From: Sphingomonas sp. Leaf21
Lineage (GTDB): Bacteria > Pseudomonadota > Alphaproteobacteria > Sphingomonadales > Sphingomonadaceae
Length of the DNA: 64,000 nucleotides
Reading direction: 5' to 3'
NCBI RefSeq assembly: GCF_916858675.1
Contig: NZ_CAKASM010000004.1
Span: 124,001 to 188,000 of the forward strand
Part shown: positions 48,796-58,486 of the stretch, piece after piece
How positions within the stretch are numbered: the first letter of the stretch is position 1
Layout: every line of letters begins with the position of its first letter
Position numbers and translations under genes: made by a program
Notes under the pieces: generated by a model
The model's database searches: none
Told to the model about the DNA's origin: nothing
The model's input: only the letters and a program-made list of their open reading frames with translations

Positions 48796-49337
48796 GGCAA
48801 TTCTCCAAGGGTGAGGCGAGCGAGGGACAGGCCCGCCAGCCGCTCATGTAGGGTGCGAAGCGCCTCCCGAACATGGGGAACCGCGTGCGCGTCGGTCGGT
48901 GCCTCCGCGCGATAGAGATTGCGGACCAGCGCGGCGTCCATCGCCGCCGGATCCCCCGCCAGCCCCCCGGCCAGTCCCTCGCGATAGGCGGTCAGGCGGC
49001 CGCCGAGCATCGCCATCATCCGGCCGATATGCTTGCCGACGACGATATCGCCGATGCCGAGTTCGCGCAGTTGCCCGTCCATGTCGGTCACGAAGCGCTC
49101 GGTGATCCGCGCGGCGGGCCCCGCCCCCTCTGGCTCGCGCTCCAGCCGGATCAGCACGATCGACAGGACGGCCGCGATCATGTCGAACCGGCCATCGACC
49201 GTATCGGGCACCGCACCGTCCAGATACCAGTGCGGTTCGCGCGCGCGAAGCGCCACCGCATTATAGAGTGGCAGGGCGTCATCCGCGTCCCGTCCGAAAT
49301 AGCGCGCGATTCCCCGCTTGAACCAGCCTGAGGCCAC
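48792..49337 (-). CDS. Ubiquinol-cytochrome c reductase (CBP3-type) assembly chaperone
   Basis: 181 residues, all-helical. LYNAVALRAREPHWY, DGRFDMIAAVLSIVLIRL and DIVVGKHIGRMMAMLGGRL match the Ubiq_cyt_C_chap (CBP3) domain that helps make cytochrome b of complex III. The pairing with DUF177 and bamE is typical in alphaproteobacteria. It is divergent from bamE. Confidence 0.9.
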   Translation of the reverse strand: MASGWFKRGIARYFGRDADDALPLYNAVALRAREPHWYLDGAVPDTVDGRFDMIAAVLSIVLIRLEREPEGAGPAARITERFVTDMDGQLRELGIGDIVVGKHIGRMMAMLGGRLTAYREGLAGGLAGDPAAMDAALVRNLYRAEAPTDAHAVPHVREALRTLHERLAGLSLARLTLGELP

Positions 49338-49486
49338 CCGCCCCTCCCTTTCCCTGCGCGACCGATGCCAGCGCGAATTGCTTGTATGCGCCTTTCCCTT
49401 CGCATATCGAGGGGGCGACGGTCGAGCAGCTCGATCGCCTGTGCCTACCCCGCGTGTGCGGCCGACGATGCGGCCCGGAGATGATG

Positions 49487-49984
49487 ATGAGCGTTTCTTC
49501 CACCCGGCTCGCCGCCCTCGGGCTCGGCCTGGCGATGGCCGTGGCCGCGTCCGCCTGTACGCCGCTGCGGTCGCATCAGGGTTATGTGGTCGACGTCGAT
49601 CTCGTCAACTCGATCCAGCCGGGCGTGGATAATCGCCAGTCGGTGCTCCAGACGCTGGGAACGCCGACGATCAGCAGCCAGTTCGGCGGGACCGACTGGT
49701 ATTATGTCGCACGCGACAGCCGCAATCTGGGCTATACCCTGCCGCATCCCTCGTCGCAGATCACGCTGCAGATCAGCTTCGACCAGGCGGGCAACGTCAC
49801 CACGATCCGCCGCGCCGGGATCGACCAGGTCGCCGACATCTCGCCCTATGGCAAGACGACGCCGACCTTGGGTCGCGAGCGCGGCTTCTTCCAGGATCTG
49901 TTCGGCAATATCGGCGCGGTCGGTGCTCCGGGTGCTGGCGCCGGTCCCGGTCAGGGTGGCGGCGCGGGGCGTACCCGGCCGTAA
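49487..49984 (+). CDS. bamE: Outer-membrane assembly lipoprotein BamE
   Basis: 165 residues from the third of three consecutive ATG codons (49481, 49484, 49487); the third is six bases after GGAG. The lipobox AASAC gives the acylated Cys near residue 24. The SmpA/OmlA fold is seen in IQPGVDNRQSVLQTLGTPT and DWYYVARDSR. BamE is a subunit of the BAM complex. The C-terminal Gly/Ala-rich tail (AGAGPGQGGG) is probably disordered. Confidence 0.92.
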   Translation: MSVSSTRLAALGLGLAMAVAASACTPLRSHQGYVVDVDLVNSIQPGVDNRQSVLQTLGTPTISSQFGGTDWYYVARDSRNLGYTLPHPSSQITLQISFDQAGNVTTIRRAGIDQVADISPYGKTTPTLGRERGFFQDLFGNIGAVGAPGAGAGPGQGGGAGRTRP

Positions 49985-50376
49985 GGGCCGGTCGCCACTC
50001 ACCATATTCGCAGGCACGGAGGACGCTTGGTCAAATGAACAGCGTGCGCTTCGACGTCGCTCAGCGTGGACGGCTGTTCGGGCGCAACGCGGACTGCGAT
50101 CTGTAAAGTCACCCGGACCTTGGATCCCAAGTCCGTTCAGCCTGAACGCGGTCGAAAGCCAGGGAAATCGGCCGGAATGGTTCCAAGCAGCCACCCCCCG
50201 TTTGGCCGCGTCGCGTGATAAGCATCGACGCGGCCGTGCCGTGCTTGGGTCGGCACGATCCCGAAAGGGGGTGGGATCGGGCCTGCTAACGCCCCAAATG
50301 CGAAATGGGTTCGCAAACGGGCCTATTTCCCGTCGGCGAACCCATCGATCGTCCGTGTCGGCGGAGCCGAGGCCCC
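49985..50376. repeat. Gene-free spacer with repeats, bamE to rho
   Basis: 392 bases with no convincing gene. It contains a motif shared with 5585-5690 (CGCTTCGAC..CGCTCAGC and AGTCCGTTCAGCCTGAACG near 50040-50150) and two hairpins: GTGCCG..CGGCAC (about 50238-50260) and CGATCCC..GGGATCG (about 50260-50280). On the minus strand the hairpins follow rho and may end its transcript; no good T-tract is seen. Confidence 0.5.
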
Positions 50377-51633
<1,257 letters not shown>

Positions 51634-51993
51634 GGTCGGTCCGGATGGTCGGAGGGCGTCGGTCGGCGAGGATCGCGGCGAAACGAGGCTGTCGATAAGG
51701 AAGCGTACCCGACGCGAGGACCGCGCCGTACAAGGGCGGAGTTAGGATTGGGGGTGCCTCAAGTCAATGGGGAAAGGCCATCGCTCTTTGTGTCTCACGC
51801 CCCTCCCGCAGGCGGGAGGGGATGGGCGAGGGAAAGGCCGCAGGCGACGGTCTCGGTGAGACTCCCTGCCCTCCCCCAACCCCTCCCGCCTGCGGGAGGG
51901 GAGTAAGAAAGGAGCCCCTCCCGCCTGCGGGAGGGGAGTAAGAAAGAGGCCCCTCCCGCCTGCGGGAGGGGAGAAGAAGGGGAAAGAAGAGGG
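51634..51993. repeat. rho leader and tandem palindromic repeats
   Basis: 360 bases between rho and hemJ. About 51634-51780 is the upstream region of rho. Then come four copies of a 22-base palindrome CCCCTCCCGC..GCGGGAGGGG at 51800-51821, 51880-51901, 51915-51936 and 51950-51971. The last three are spaced exactly 35 bases apart and the 13 bases between them are nearly the same, so this is a 35-base tandem repeat. The same 22-mer occurs at 44794 and 44856. Confidence 0.85.
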
Positions 51994-52458
51994 TCAGAAC
52001 GGCTTGATGACCACCAGCACCACGATGATCGTCGCGGCCAGCGCGGGCACCTCGTTGATCATGCGAAGCTGCTTGCCGCTGAGCTTGATCTGTCCCCGCG
52101 CCAACCGCTTGGAATAGCCGACCATCCAGCCATGATAGCCGCTGAGCAACAGCACGAAGAACAGCTTCGCGTGCAGCCAGCCCAGCCCCGGCACCCCCGA
52201 GAACAGCCCCAGCGAGGCCGCCAGCAACAGTCCCAGCACCCACACCGCGATCATCGCCGGGGTCAGGATGATGCCGCGCAGCTTGCCCTCGCGTTCGACC
52301 CAGCGTGCCGCGTCCACCGCATCGCCCGCGACCAGCGCCTCCTGATGATAGACCAGATAGCGCGGCATCATGAACAGCCCCGCCATCCAGAAGATCACGA
52401 AGATGATATGCGCCGCCTTCACCCATTCATAGGCGGCCCCCAGCAATCCGGTCATCAC
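51994..52458 (-). CDS. hemJ: Protoporphyrinogen oxidase HemJ
   Basis: 154 residues, four predicted transmembrane helices. The conserved His of helix 1 is in EWVKAAHIIFVIFWMAGLF and there are conserved Arg/Tyr in MPRYLVYH, LHAKLFFVLLLSGYHGW. HemJ oxidises protoporphyrinogen IX in the membrane in bacteria lacking HemG/HemY. It overlaps hemE by four bases, so the two haem-pathway genes form one operon. Confidence 0.92.
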   Translation of the reverse strand: MMTGLLGAAYEWVKAAHIIFVIFWMAGLFMMPRYLVYHQEALVAGDAVDAARWVEREGKLRGIILTPAMIAVWVLGLLLAASLGLFSGVPGLGWLHAKLFFVLLLSGYHGWMVGYSKRLARGQIKLSGKQLRMINEVPALAATIIVVLVVIKPF

Positions 52459-53489
52459 GCGCTCCGTACACGGGCGATCAGCCGCTCGACATGCGCGATC
52501 GGCGTGTCGGGCAAGATGCCGTGGCCCAGGTTGAAGATATGCGGCCGCTCGCCAAAGGCCGACAGGATGCGATCGACCGCGCCGTCCAGCGCCTCACCGC
52601 CCGCGATCAGCGCCAGCGGGTCGAGATTGCCCTGCACCGGCAGGTCCTTCGGCAGACAGGTGTCGGCCCAGACCGGATCGACCGTCTCGTCCAGCCCGAC
52701 CGCGTCCACGCCCGTTTCGCGGGCATAGGCGGGCAGCTTGCCCCCCGCCCCCTTGGGGAAACCGATCACCGGCACGCCGGGGCAACGCGCCCGGAATCCC
52801 GCCACGATGGCGGCATTGGGGGCGATCACCCAGCGTTCGAACTGCGCCGGGGACAGCGAGCCCGCCCAGCTGTCGAACAACTGCACCGCCTCGACGCCGT
52901 TCGCCACCTGCCCCGCCAGATAGTCGATGGTCATGGCGACGATCGCATCGATGATCGCCCCGAAACCCGCCGGATCGGCATAGGCGAAACGCCGCGTCTC
53001 GCCCTGGTCCTTCGACCCCTGCCCCGCGACCATATAGGTGGCGACCGTCCAGGGAGAGCCCGCAAAGCCCAGGAAGCCGGTTTGTGGCGGCAATTGCGCC
53101 TTTACCCGCTCCACGGTGGCATAGACCGGATCGAGGCGCTCGGGGACGCCCCTGAGGGCATCGAGCGCATGATCGACCAGCGCAGGCGACAGGCGTGGTC
53201 CCTCCCCCGCGCCGAAGCTCAGATCCTGACCCAATGCCCAGGGGACCATCAATATGTCGGAAAACAGGATCGCGCCGTCGAAGCCGAACCGGCGGATCGG
53301 CTGCACCGTCACCTCCGCCGCCGCGACCGGATCGGTGGCGAGGGCCAGGAAGCCCCCCTTCTCCGCCCGGAGCTCGCGATACTCGGGCAGATAGCGTCCG
53401 GCCTGCCGCATGAGCCACATCGGCGGCACCGCCTGCCGCTCGCCCCGCAACACGGCGAGCAGGGGTTTTCGAATCGAAACGTCGGTCAG
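52455..53489 (-). CDS. hemE: Uroporphyrinogen decarboxylase
   Basis: 344 residues if it starts at CTG 53489 (reading MTDVSIRKPLLAVLRGE). Catalytic-site motif MWLMRQAGRYLPEYR is at residues 24-38, and the VIGFPKGAG and NLGHGILP regions are present; the family length is about 350. No ATG, GTG or TTG lies near this point. The next in-frame start (GTG 53621) adds 44 residues with no coding character through the origin. AAGGGGGG lies about six bases before the CTG. It decarboxylates uroporphyrinogen III to coproporphyrinogen III. Confidence 0.93.
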   Translation of the reverse strand: MTDVSIRKPLLAVLRGERQAVPPMWLMRQAGRYLPEYRELRAEKGGFLALATDPVAAAEVTVQPIRRFGFDGAILFSDILMVPWALGQDLSFGAGEGPRLSPALVDHALDALRGVPERLDPVYATVERVKAQLPPQTGFLGFAGSPWTVATYMVAGQGSKDQGETRRFAYADPAGFGAIIDAIVAMTIDYLAGQVANGVEAVQLFDSWAGSLSPAQFERWVIAPNAAIVAGFRARCPGVPVIGFPKGAGGKLPAYARETGVDAVGLDETVDPVWADTCLPKDLPVQGNLDPLALIAGGEALDGAVDRILSAFGERPHIFNLGHGILPDTPIAHVERLIARVRSA

Positions 53490-53793
53490 GGAGACCCCCC
53501 TTCTTCTAATATAAGAAGATTCAAAGATGGGTTGTTGAAGTGGTTGGCACGTGGGTAGCCGGGATAACCGGGCTCTCCCCGAAAAGCCAACATGTTGACT
53601 CGCGGGGAGCGACGGATTCACCGGGATTCGGATTTATCGCCCCCATGACTCACAGGCTGTGGAAAAGTTTCGGGCCTGTGGGATTCGTTGTGAACGAATC
53701 ATCGCTTATCCACCGCCGAACCGCCGCTTGGCCGGGTGGCCGAGTTACGCTACCGATTCTCGCCATGTTATCCACAGAGTCATTAGCCCGGCC
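53490..53793. other. Probable chromosomal replication origin (oriC)
   Basis: 304 bases between divergent hemE and ppsR, the same position as the Caulobacter origin (hemE/RP001). It holds one perfect DnaA box TTATCCACA (53768-53776), close variants TTATCCACC (53706-53714) and TGTGGAAAA (53658-53666), an AT-rich palindromic patch CTTCTAATATAAGAAG (about 53503-53518) in otherwise GC-rich DNA, and nine GANTC sites (53518, 53597, 53615, 53625, 53647, 53682, 53696, 53755, 53777), far more than expected by chance for CcrM methylation sites. No protein-coding frame is convincing. Confidence 0.8.
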
Positions 53794-54612
53794 ATGACGA
53801 CGCGGCTCCACCTCCACCTGCTGTCCGATTCCACCGGCGAGACGCTGGAGAACATCGCGAAGGCGGCGCTCGCCCAGTATGACGATGTGGAAACCGTCCG
53901 GCACTTCTGGCCGATGGTCCGGACCGAGAGCCATCTGGAGCGTATCCTTCAGGAGATCGCGCAGAATCCGGGGCTGGTGATCTATACGCTGGTCAACCCC
54001 ACGACCCGGCGCGTGCTCGAGAGCCGCTGCCATGCGCTCGGCCTGCCGACGGTCGCGCCGCTCGATCCGGTCAACGCCGCGCTGTCGGGGCTGCTCGGCG
54101 TCGCGGCCAAGATGCGACCCGGTCGCCAGCACGTCCTCGACGCCGCCTATTTCGCGCGGGTCGATGCGATCCAGTTCACCATCGCGCATGACGACGGCAT
54201 CGCCTGGGAGGAATGGGAGGAGGCGGACATCGTGCTGGCCGGGGTCAGCCGTTCGTCGAAGACGCCGACGTCGATCTATCTCGCCAATCGCGGATACAAG
54301 ACCGCCAACATCCCGATCGTCGTCGAAAGCCCCCCGCCCCCGTCACTCTTTTCGCTCAAGCGTCCGCTGGTCGTCGGTCTCACCACCAGCGCCGACCGGC
54401 TGATCGCGATACGGCGCAACCGGCTGTTGTCGCTCAACCAGGCGCCCGACACCGATTATGTCGAGCAGGAGGCGGTGAACCGCGAACTGACCTTCGCCAG
54501 GCGGATGTTCGCCGACAACGACTGGCCGGTGATCGACGTCACCCGACGCTCGATCGAGGAGACCGCGGCGGCAATCATCTCGCTGGTGAATCAAAGAAAG
54601 TCCGAAGCATGA
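53794..54612 (+). CDS. ppsR: PPDK/PEP-synthase regulatory kinase-phosphorylase (DUF299)
   Basis: 272 residues. Family opening LHLHLLSDSTGETLE, and the P-loop GVSRSSKTPTSIYLANRGYKTANIP (first 20 residues are diagnostic) for nucleotide binding. Members switch pyruvate phosphate dikinase or PEP synthase on and off with ADP and phosphate. It starts 18 bases after the perfect DnaA box of the oriC candidate. The stop overlaps the maf start. Confidence 0.94.
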   Translation: MTTRLHLHLLSDSTGETLENIAKAALAQYDDVETVRHFWPMVRTESHLERILQEIAQNPGLVIYTLVNPTTRRVLESRCHALGLPTVAPLDPVNAALSGLLGVAAKMRPGRQHVLDAAYFARVDAIQFTIAHDDGIAWEEWEEADIVLAGVSRSSKTPTSIYLANRGYKTANIPIVVESPPPPSLFSLKRPLVVGLTTSADRLIAIRRNRLLSLNQAPDTDYVEQEAVNRELTFARRMFADNDWPVIDVTRRSIEETAAAIISLVNQRKSEA

Positions 54613-55196
54613 TCATCCTCGCCTCGCAAAGCGCCTCGCGCCAGGCGATGCTCGACGCCGCCGGGGTGGCCTATGAAGCGCTGCCCGCGCGCGTCGACGA
54701 AGCCGGGGTGAAGGCGGCGATGGCGGGTGCCTCGCCTCGCGACCTGTCCGACGCGCTGGCCGAGATGAAGGCGGTGAAGGTGTCGGCGAATGCCGGGCCC
54801 GTGCCGGTGCTGGGATCGGACTCGATCGTCGCGCTGGCCGACGGTACGCTGCTCGACAAGCCGGAGAGCCGCGAACAGGCCGCCGGGCATCTCGCGCGGA
54901 TGAGCGGCGGTAGCCACGAATTGTGGAGCGCGGCGGTCATCGCCGAACAGGGCCGCCCCGTCTGGCGCCATGTCGAGCGCGCCCGGCTGCACGTTCGCCC
55001 GCTTTCTCCCGCCTTCATCGACGCCTATCTGGACAGCGAGTGGCCCGAAATCGCCGGCTGCGTCGGCTGTTTCCGGATCGAGGGGCCGGGGGTCCAGCTC
55101 TTCTCGCGGATCGAGGGGAGCCATTTCACCATCCTTGGAATGCCGCTGCTGCCCGTGCTCGGCTATTTGCGCGAGCGCGGCTGGATGGCGGCCTGA
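54609..55196 (+). CDS. maf: Maf-family nucleotide pyrophosphatase
   Basis: 195 residues. ILASQSASRQAML is the Maf opening motif (SxSxRR-like, here SASRQ), with GSDSIVALADGTLLDKP and a C-terminal GSHFTILGMPLLPVL. Maf proteins hydrolyse modified or canonical NTPs to NMPs. It overlaps ppsR by four bases and aroE by one base (TGATG). Confidence 0.9.
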   Translation: MIILASQSASRQAMLDAAGVAYEALPARVDEAGVKAAMAGASPRDLSDALAEMKAVKVSANAGPVPVLGSDSIVALADGTLLDKPESREQAAGHLARMSGGSHELWSAAVIAEQGRPVWRHVERARLHVRPLSPAFIDAYLDSEWPEIAGCVGCFRIEGPGVQLFSRIEGSHFTILGMPLLPVLGYLRERGWMAA

Positions 55197-56008
55197 TGGC
55201 GAAGCCCTATGCCGAGGTGATCGGCGATCCGATCGGCCATTCCAAATCGCCGCTGATCCACGGATTCTGGTTGAAGGCGCTGGGGATCGACGCCGATTAC
55301 CGGGCGACGCATGTCACGCCGGACGCGCTGCCCGACTATTTCGCCGAGCGGACGCGCGATCCGGACTGGCGCGGCTGCAACGTCACCGTACCGCACAAGG
55401 TCGCTGCCCTGGCGCATGTCGAGGATCGCGGTGACGTTCGTTCGACGATCGGCGCGATCAACACCGTGATCCGTGCCGGGGACGGGGCGCTGATCGGTTC
55501 CAACACCGATGCACCCGGCTTCGCGGCGCCGCTAGGCACGCTCGATCTGGCTGGCAAGCCGGTGACGGTGATCGGGGCAGGGGGCGCGGCGCGTGCAATT
55601 CTCTATGCGCTCGCACGGCGTGGTGTCGGCGCGGTGACCTTGCTCAACCGCAATGTGGAAAAGGGGGCGGCGCTTCTGTCCGGCTTCGGGCTCGACGGAC
55701 AGGCGCTGCCGCTCGACGGCGCGGTTCCGGCCTCCGCGCTGGTCGTCAACGCCACCAGCCTGGGGATGACCGGCCAGCCGCCGCTGGCGCTCGACCTGTC
55801 GGCATTGCCGGACGACGCGCTGGTCTATGACATCGTCTATGCGCCGCTCGAAACCGGTTTGCTCGCGGCGGCACGGGCGCGGGGGCTGAAGACGATCGAC
55901 GGCCTGGAGATGCTGATCGGCCAGGCGGCGGTCGCGTTCGAATTGTTCTTCGGCGCCGCCCCGCCGCGCGAGCGGGATGCCGAACTGCGCGGGATGCTGC
56001 TCGGATGA
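55196..56008 (+). CDS. aroE: Shikimate dehydrogenase
   Basis: 270 residues. Substrate-binding GDPIGHSKSPLIHGFW is near residue 9, the catalytic Lys is in NVTVPHKVA, and NADP binds at VIGAGGAARAILYAL with the following NRN. It reduces 3-dehydroshikimate in aromatic amino-acid synthesis. It overlaps maf and coaE. Confidence 0.95.
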   Translation: MAKPYAEVIGDPIGHSKSPLIHGFWLKALGIDADYRATHVTPDALPDYFAERTRDPDWRGCNVTVPHKVAALAHVEDRGDVRSTIGAINTVIRAGDGALIGSNTDAPGFAAPLGTLDLAGKPVTVIGAGGAARAILYALARRGVGAVTLLNRNVEKGAALLSGFGLDGQALPLDGAVPASALVVNATSLGMTGQPPLALDLSALPDDALVYDIVYAPLETGLLAAARARGLKTIDGLEMLIGQAAVAFELFFGAAPPRERDAELRGMLLG

Positions 56009-56598
56009 TCGTCCTCGGGCTGACCGGCTCGATCGGCATGGGAAAGTCGACCGTGGCGCAGATGTTCCGCGACGAGGGTGTGCCCGTGTTCGACGCCGAT
56101 GCCTGCGTCCACCGGTTACAGGGGCCCGGCGGAAAGCTGGTCTCCGCGATCGAGTTGGCCTTTCCCGGTACGACCGGCCCCGATGGCGTGAATCGCACCG
56201 CGCTGGGGCGGGCGGTGCTGGGCGACGACTCGGCGATGCGCCGACTCGAGGGAATCGTGCACCCCGCCGTTCAGGCCGAGCGCGCCGCCTTCCTCGCCGC
56301 GCACGATTCGGCGCCTCTCGTCGTGCTCGACATACCGCTGCTCTTCGAGACGGGTGGGGATAAGGCTGTGGATAAGCTGTTGGTTGTATCGGCAGAACCC
56401 GCGGTTCAGGAAGCGCGGGTGTTGGCAAGACCCAATATGGATTTGCCCAGGTTTCAAGCGATTGTCGCACGCCAGATGCCCGATGCGGAAAAGCGCGCAC
56501 GCGCCGATCACGTCATCGCGACCGACATTCCGCTCGCCGAAACGCGCGCGCAGGTTCGGCGGCTGATCGCTTGCATGCGCGCATCGGAAGGCCGATAG
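56005..56598 (+). CDS. coaE: Dephospho-CoA kinase
   Basis: 197 residues. P-loop GLTGSIGMGKST is at residues 5-16, followed by FDADACVH and LDIPLLFET as in CoaE. It performs the last step of coenzyme A synthesis. It overlaps aroE by four bases. Its coding sequence contains a perfect DnaA box on the minus strand (56367-56375) and a near match at 56355-56363. Confidence 0.95.
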   Translation: MIVLGLTGSIGMGKSTVAQMFRDEGVPVFDADACVHRLQGPGGKLVSAIELAFPGTTGPDGVNRTALGRAVLGDDSAMRRLEGIVHPAVQAERAAFLAAHDSAPLVVLDIPLLFETGGDKAVDKLLVVSAEPAVQEARVLARPNMDLPRFQAIVARQMPDAEKRARADHVIATDIPLAETRAQVRRLIACMRASEGR

Positions 56599-56606
56599 TC
56601 CCGTTC

Positions 56607-57302
56607 ATGAGAGAGATCGTTTTCGACACCGAAACGACAGGGTTCAAATTTTCGGAAGGTGACCGGCTGGTCGAGATCGGCTGTGTCGAACTGGTCAACC
56701 GGGTCGAAACCGGTCGAACCTATCACGCCTATTTCAATCCCGAACGGTCGATGCCCGCCGAGGCGCAGGCCGTCCATGGCCTGTCCGACGCGTTCCTGAA
56801 GGACAAACCGGTCTTTGCCGAGGGCGTGGCCGAATTCCTCGACTTCATCGGTGACGCGCCGCTGATCGCGCATAACGCGACCTTCGACTTCGGCTTCATC
56901 AATGGCGAGCTGGGCGCACTGGGTTTCCCCCATGTCTGCGAAAAGACGCGGATGGTCGACACGCTGGCGATCGCGCGCAGCAGGCATCCGGGCGCCAAGC
57001 ACACGCTCGACGCGCTCTGCTCGCGCTATGGCATCGATCGCTCGCACCGCGTGCTGCACGGCGCATTGCTCGACGCGCAGCTTCTGGCGCAGGTCTATGT
57101 CGAGCTGATGGGCGGGCGGCAGATCGGCCTGGGTCTGCTCGCCGAAACGGTGGGGGAGGCGGGGCCGGTGATCGTCGCCCGCACGCCGCCCAAGGTCCTG
57201 CCGCCGCGCATCTTCCGCCCCAGCGAGGGGGAACTTGCGGCGCATGCGGCGTTTCTTAAGGGGATAACCGATCCGATCTGGGGGGCCGAGGCGTCCGGTT
57301 GA
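56607..57302 (+). CDS. dnaQ: DNA polymerase III epsilon subunit
   Basis: 231 residues from ATG 56607, which opens the Exo I motif REIVFDTETTGF directly; an ATG at 56571 would overlap coaE and add 12 residues. Exo II is AHNATFDFGF and Exo III is HGALLDAQLL. It is the 3'-5' proofreading subunit of the replicase. Last gene of the maf-aroE-coaE-dnaQ cluster typical of the region beside the alphaproteobacterial origin. Confidence 0.95.
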   Translation: MREIVFDTETTGFKFSEGDRLVEIGCVELVNRVETGRTYHAYFNPERSMPAEAQAVHGLSDAFLKDKPVFAEGVAEFLDFIGDAPLIAHNATFDFGFINGELGALGFPHVCEKTRMVDTLAIARSRHPGAKHTLDALCSRYGIDRSHRVLHGALLDAQLLAQVYVELMGGRQIGLGLLAETVGEAGPVIVARTPPKVLPPRIFRPSEGELAAHAAFLKGITDPIWGAEASG

Positions 57303-57359
57303 CGCCATGGGGCAGGCCAAAAGGACCGTCCCGACCAAGTGTGTATCAAGGAGAAGACG

Positions 57360-57950
57360 ATGGATATCCGGATTTCTGGTCATCAGGTCGAAACGGGCGA
57401 CGCGCTGCGGACCCATGTGACGGACCGGCTTCAGGGTATCGCCGAGAAATATTTCGCCCGCGCCATGTCGTCCGAAGTGACGTTCGGCAAGGGACCGCAC
57501 GATGTCGGGTTCAAGTGCGACATCGTCATGCATGTGACTCGCGGCCTCGTCATGAAGGGCCGTCACGATGCGCAGGACGCGCATCTCTCGTTCGACGGCG
57601 CGGCGGCGAAGATCGAAAAGCAGCTCCGTCGCTATTCGCGCCGCCTGAAGGACCGCAATGCGGGCCAGGCGATTGAGCTGGCCGAGGCGGGCGCCTATGA
57701 TGCGGGCTATACGCTGTTCGCCGAACAGATCGACGAGGACGATGCGGGCGACGCGCCGCTGATCATCGCCGAAACCCGGGTCGATATCCCCGATGCCAGC
57801 GTGTCCGACGCGGTCATGATGCTCGACCTGCGCAATACTGCGGCCCTGTTGTTCAAGAATTCGGGCACGGGGTCGTACAACATGGTCTATCGCCGGGGTG
57901 ACGGAACCATCGGCTGGGTCGAACCGCAAAGAGCCAATCCGGCGGGATAA
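57360..57950 (+). CDS. hpf: Ribosome hibernation-promoting factor, long form
   Basis: 196 residues. The N-terminal HPF/RaiA domain (MDIRISGHQVETGDALR, SVTFGKG-type strands here VTFGKGPHDVG) is joined by an acidic linker to the C-terminal dimerisation domain (DAVMMLDLRNTAALLFKNSGTGSYNMVYRRGDGTIGWVEP; 20 residues suffice). Long HPF makes 100S ribosomes. AAGGAG lies nine bases before the ATG. ptsN follows, the usual hpf-ptsN order. Confidence 0.94.
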   Translation: MDIRISGHQVETGDALRTHVTDRLQGIAEKYFARAMSSEVTFGKGPHDVGFKCDIVMHVTRGLVMKGRHDAQDAHLSFDGAAAKIEKQLRRYSRRLKDRNAGQAIELAEAGAYDAGYTLFAEQIDEDDAGDAPLIIAETRVDIPDASVSDAVMMLDLRNTAALLFKNSGTGSYNMVYRRGDGTIGWVEPQRANPAG

Positions 57951-58015
57951 CCCCTATCGTTCTTCCGCGCGGGCCGCTAATAGGCGGGCCGCGCGGGGGC
58001 GCACCGGACATAACC

Positions 58016-58486
58016 ATGAACGATTTCAGCGATCTGTTGCGCCATGACACGGTGCTGGCGGGTGTATCCGCCGCCAACAAGAAGCTCTTGTTCCAAAGCC
58101 TGGCGTCCGCGGCCGCCGATGCGGCGGGACAGGATCCCAAGCTCCTGGCCGAGGTGCTGTCCGAACGCGAGAAGCTGGGTTCGACCGGCTTTGGCGGGGG
58201 GGTGGCGATACCGCATGGCAAGGTGGTCGGGCTGGATCAGATCGTCGGCGTCTTCGCGCGTCTGGCACAGCCGGTCGATTTCCAGGCGGTGGACGACATG
58301 CCGGTCGACCTGGTCTTCGCGATGTTCTCCCCCGCCGATGCGGGATCGGCGCATCTGAAGGCGCTGGCCCGCGTATCGCGTCGGCTGCGCGACAAGAGTT
58401 TCGTCGCCAAGCTGCGCGGGGCCGGGTCGCCGGATGCGATCTGGGCGCTGTTGACCCAGGACGAGGCGCGTGACGCCGCGGCCTGA
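58016..58486 (+). CDS. ptsN: PTS IIA-like nitrogen-regulatory protein PtsN
   Basis: 156 residues. The EIIA domain has the phosphorylatable His in GGGVAIPHGKV. It takes part in the nitrogen PTS phosphorelay, which senses nitrogen and potassium state. It follows hpf by about 65 bases. The thioesterase gene starts 17 bases before its stop. Confidence 0.93.
   Translation: MNDFSDLLRHDTVLAGVSAANKKLLFQSLASAAADAAGQDPKLLAEVLSEREKLGSTGFGGGVAIPHGKVVGLDQIVGVFARLAQPVDFQAVDDMPVDLVFAMFSPADAGSAHLKALARVSRRLRDKSFVAKLRGAGSPDAIWALLTQDEARDAAA

Noticed and set aside
51880-51971. Evenly spaced palindromic repeats considered as a CRISPR array
   Set aside because: The sequence between palindromes is itself repeated rather than unique, only three units are in register, and there are no cas genes.
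53659-53793. Longer ppsR start reaching into the origin
   Set aside because: The conserved family opening begins at ATG 53794; the upstream codons cover DnaA-box and GANTC sequences.
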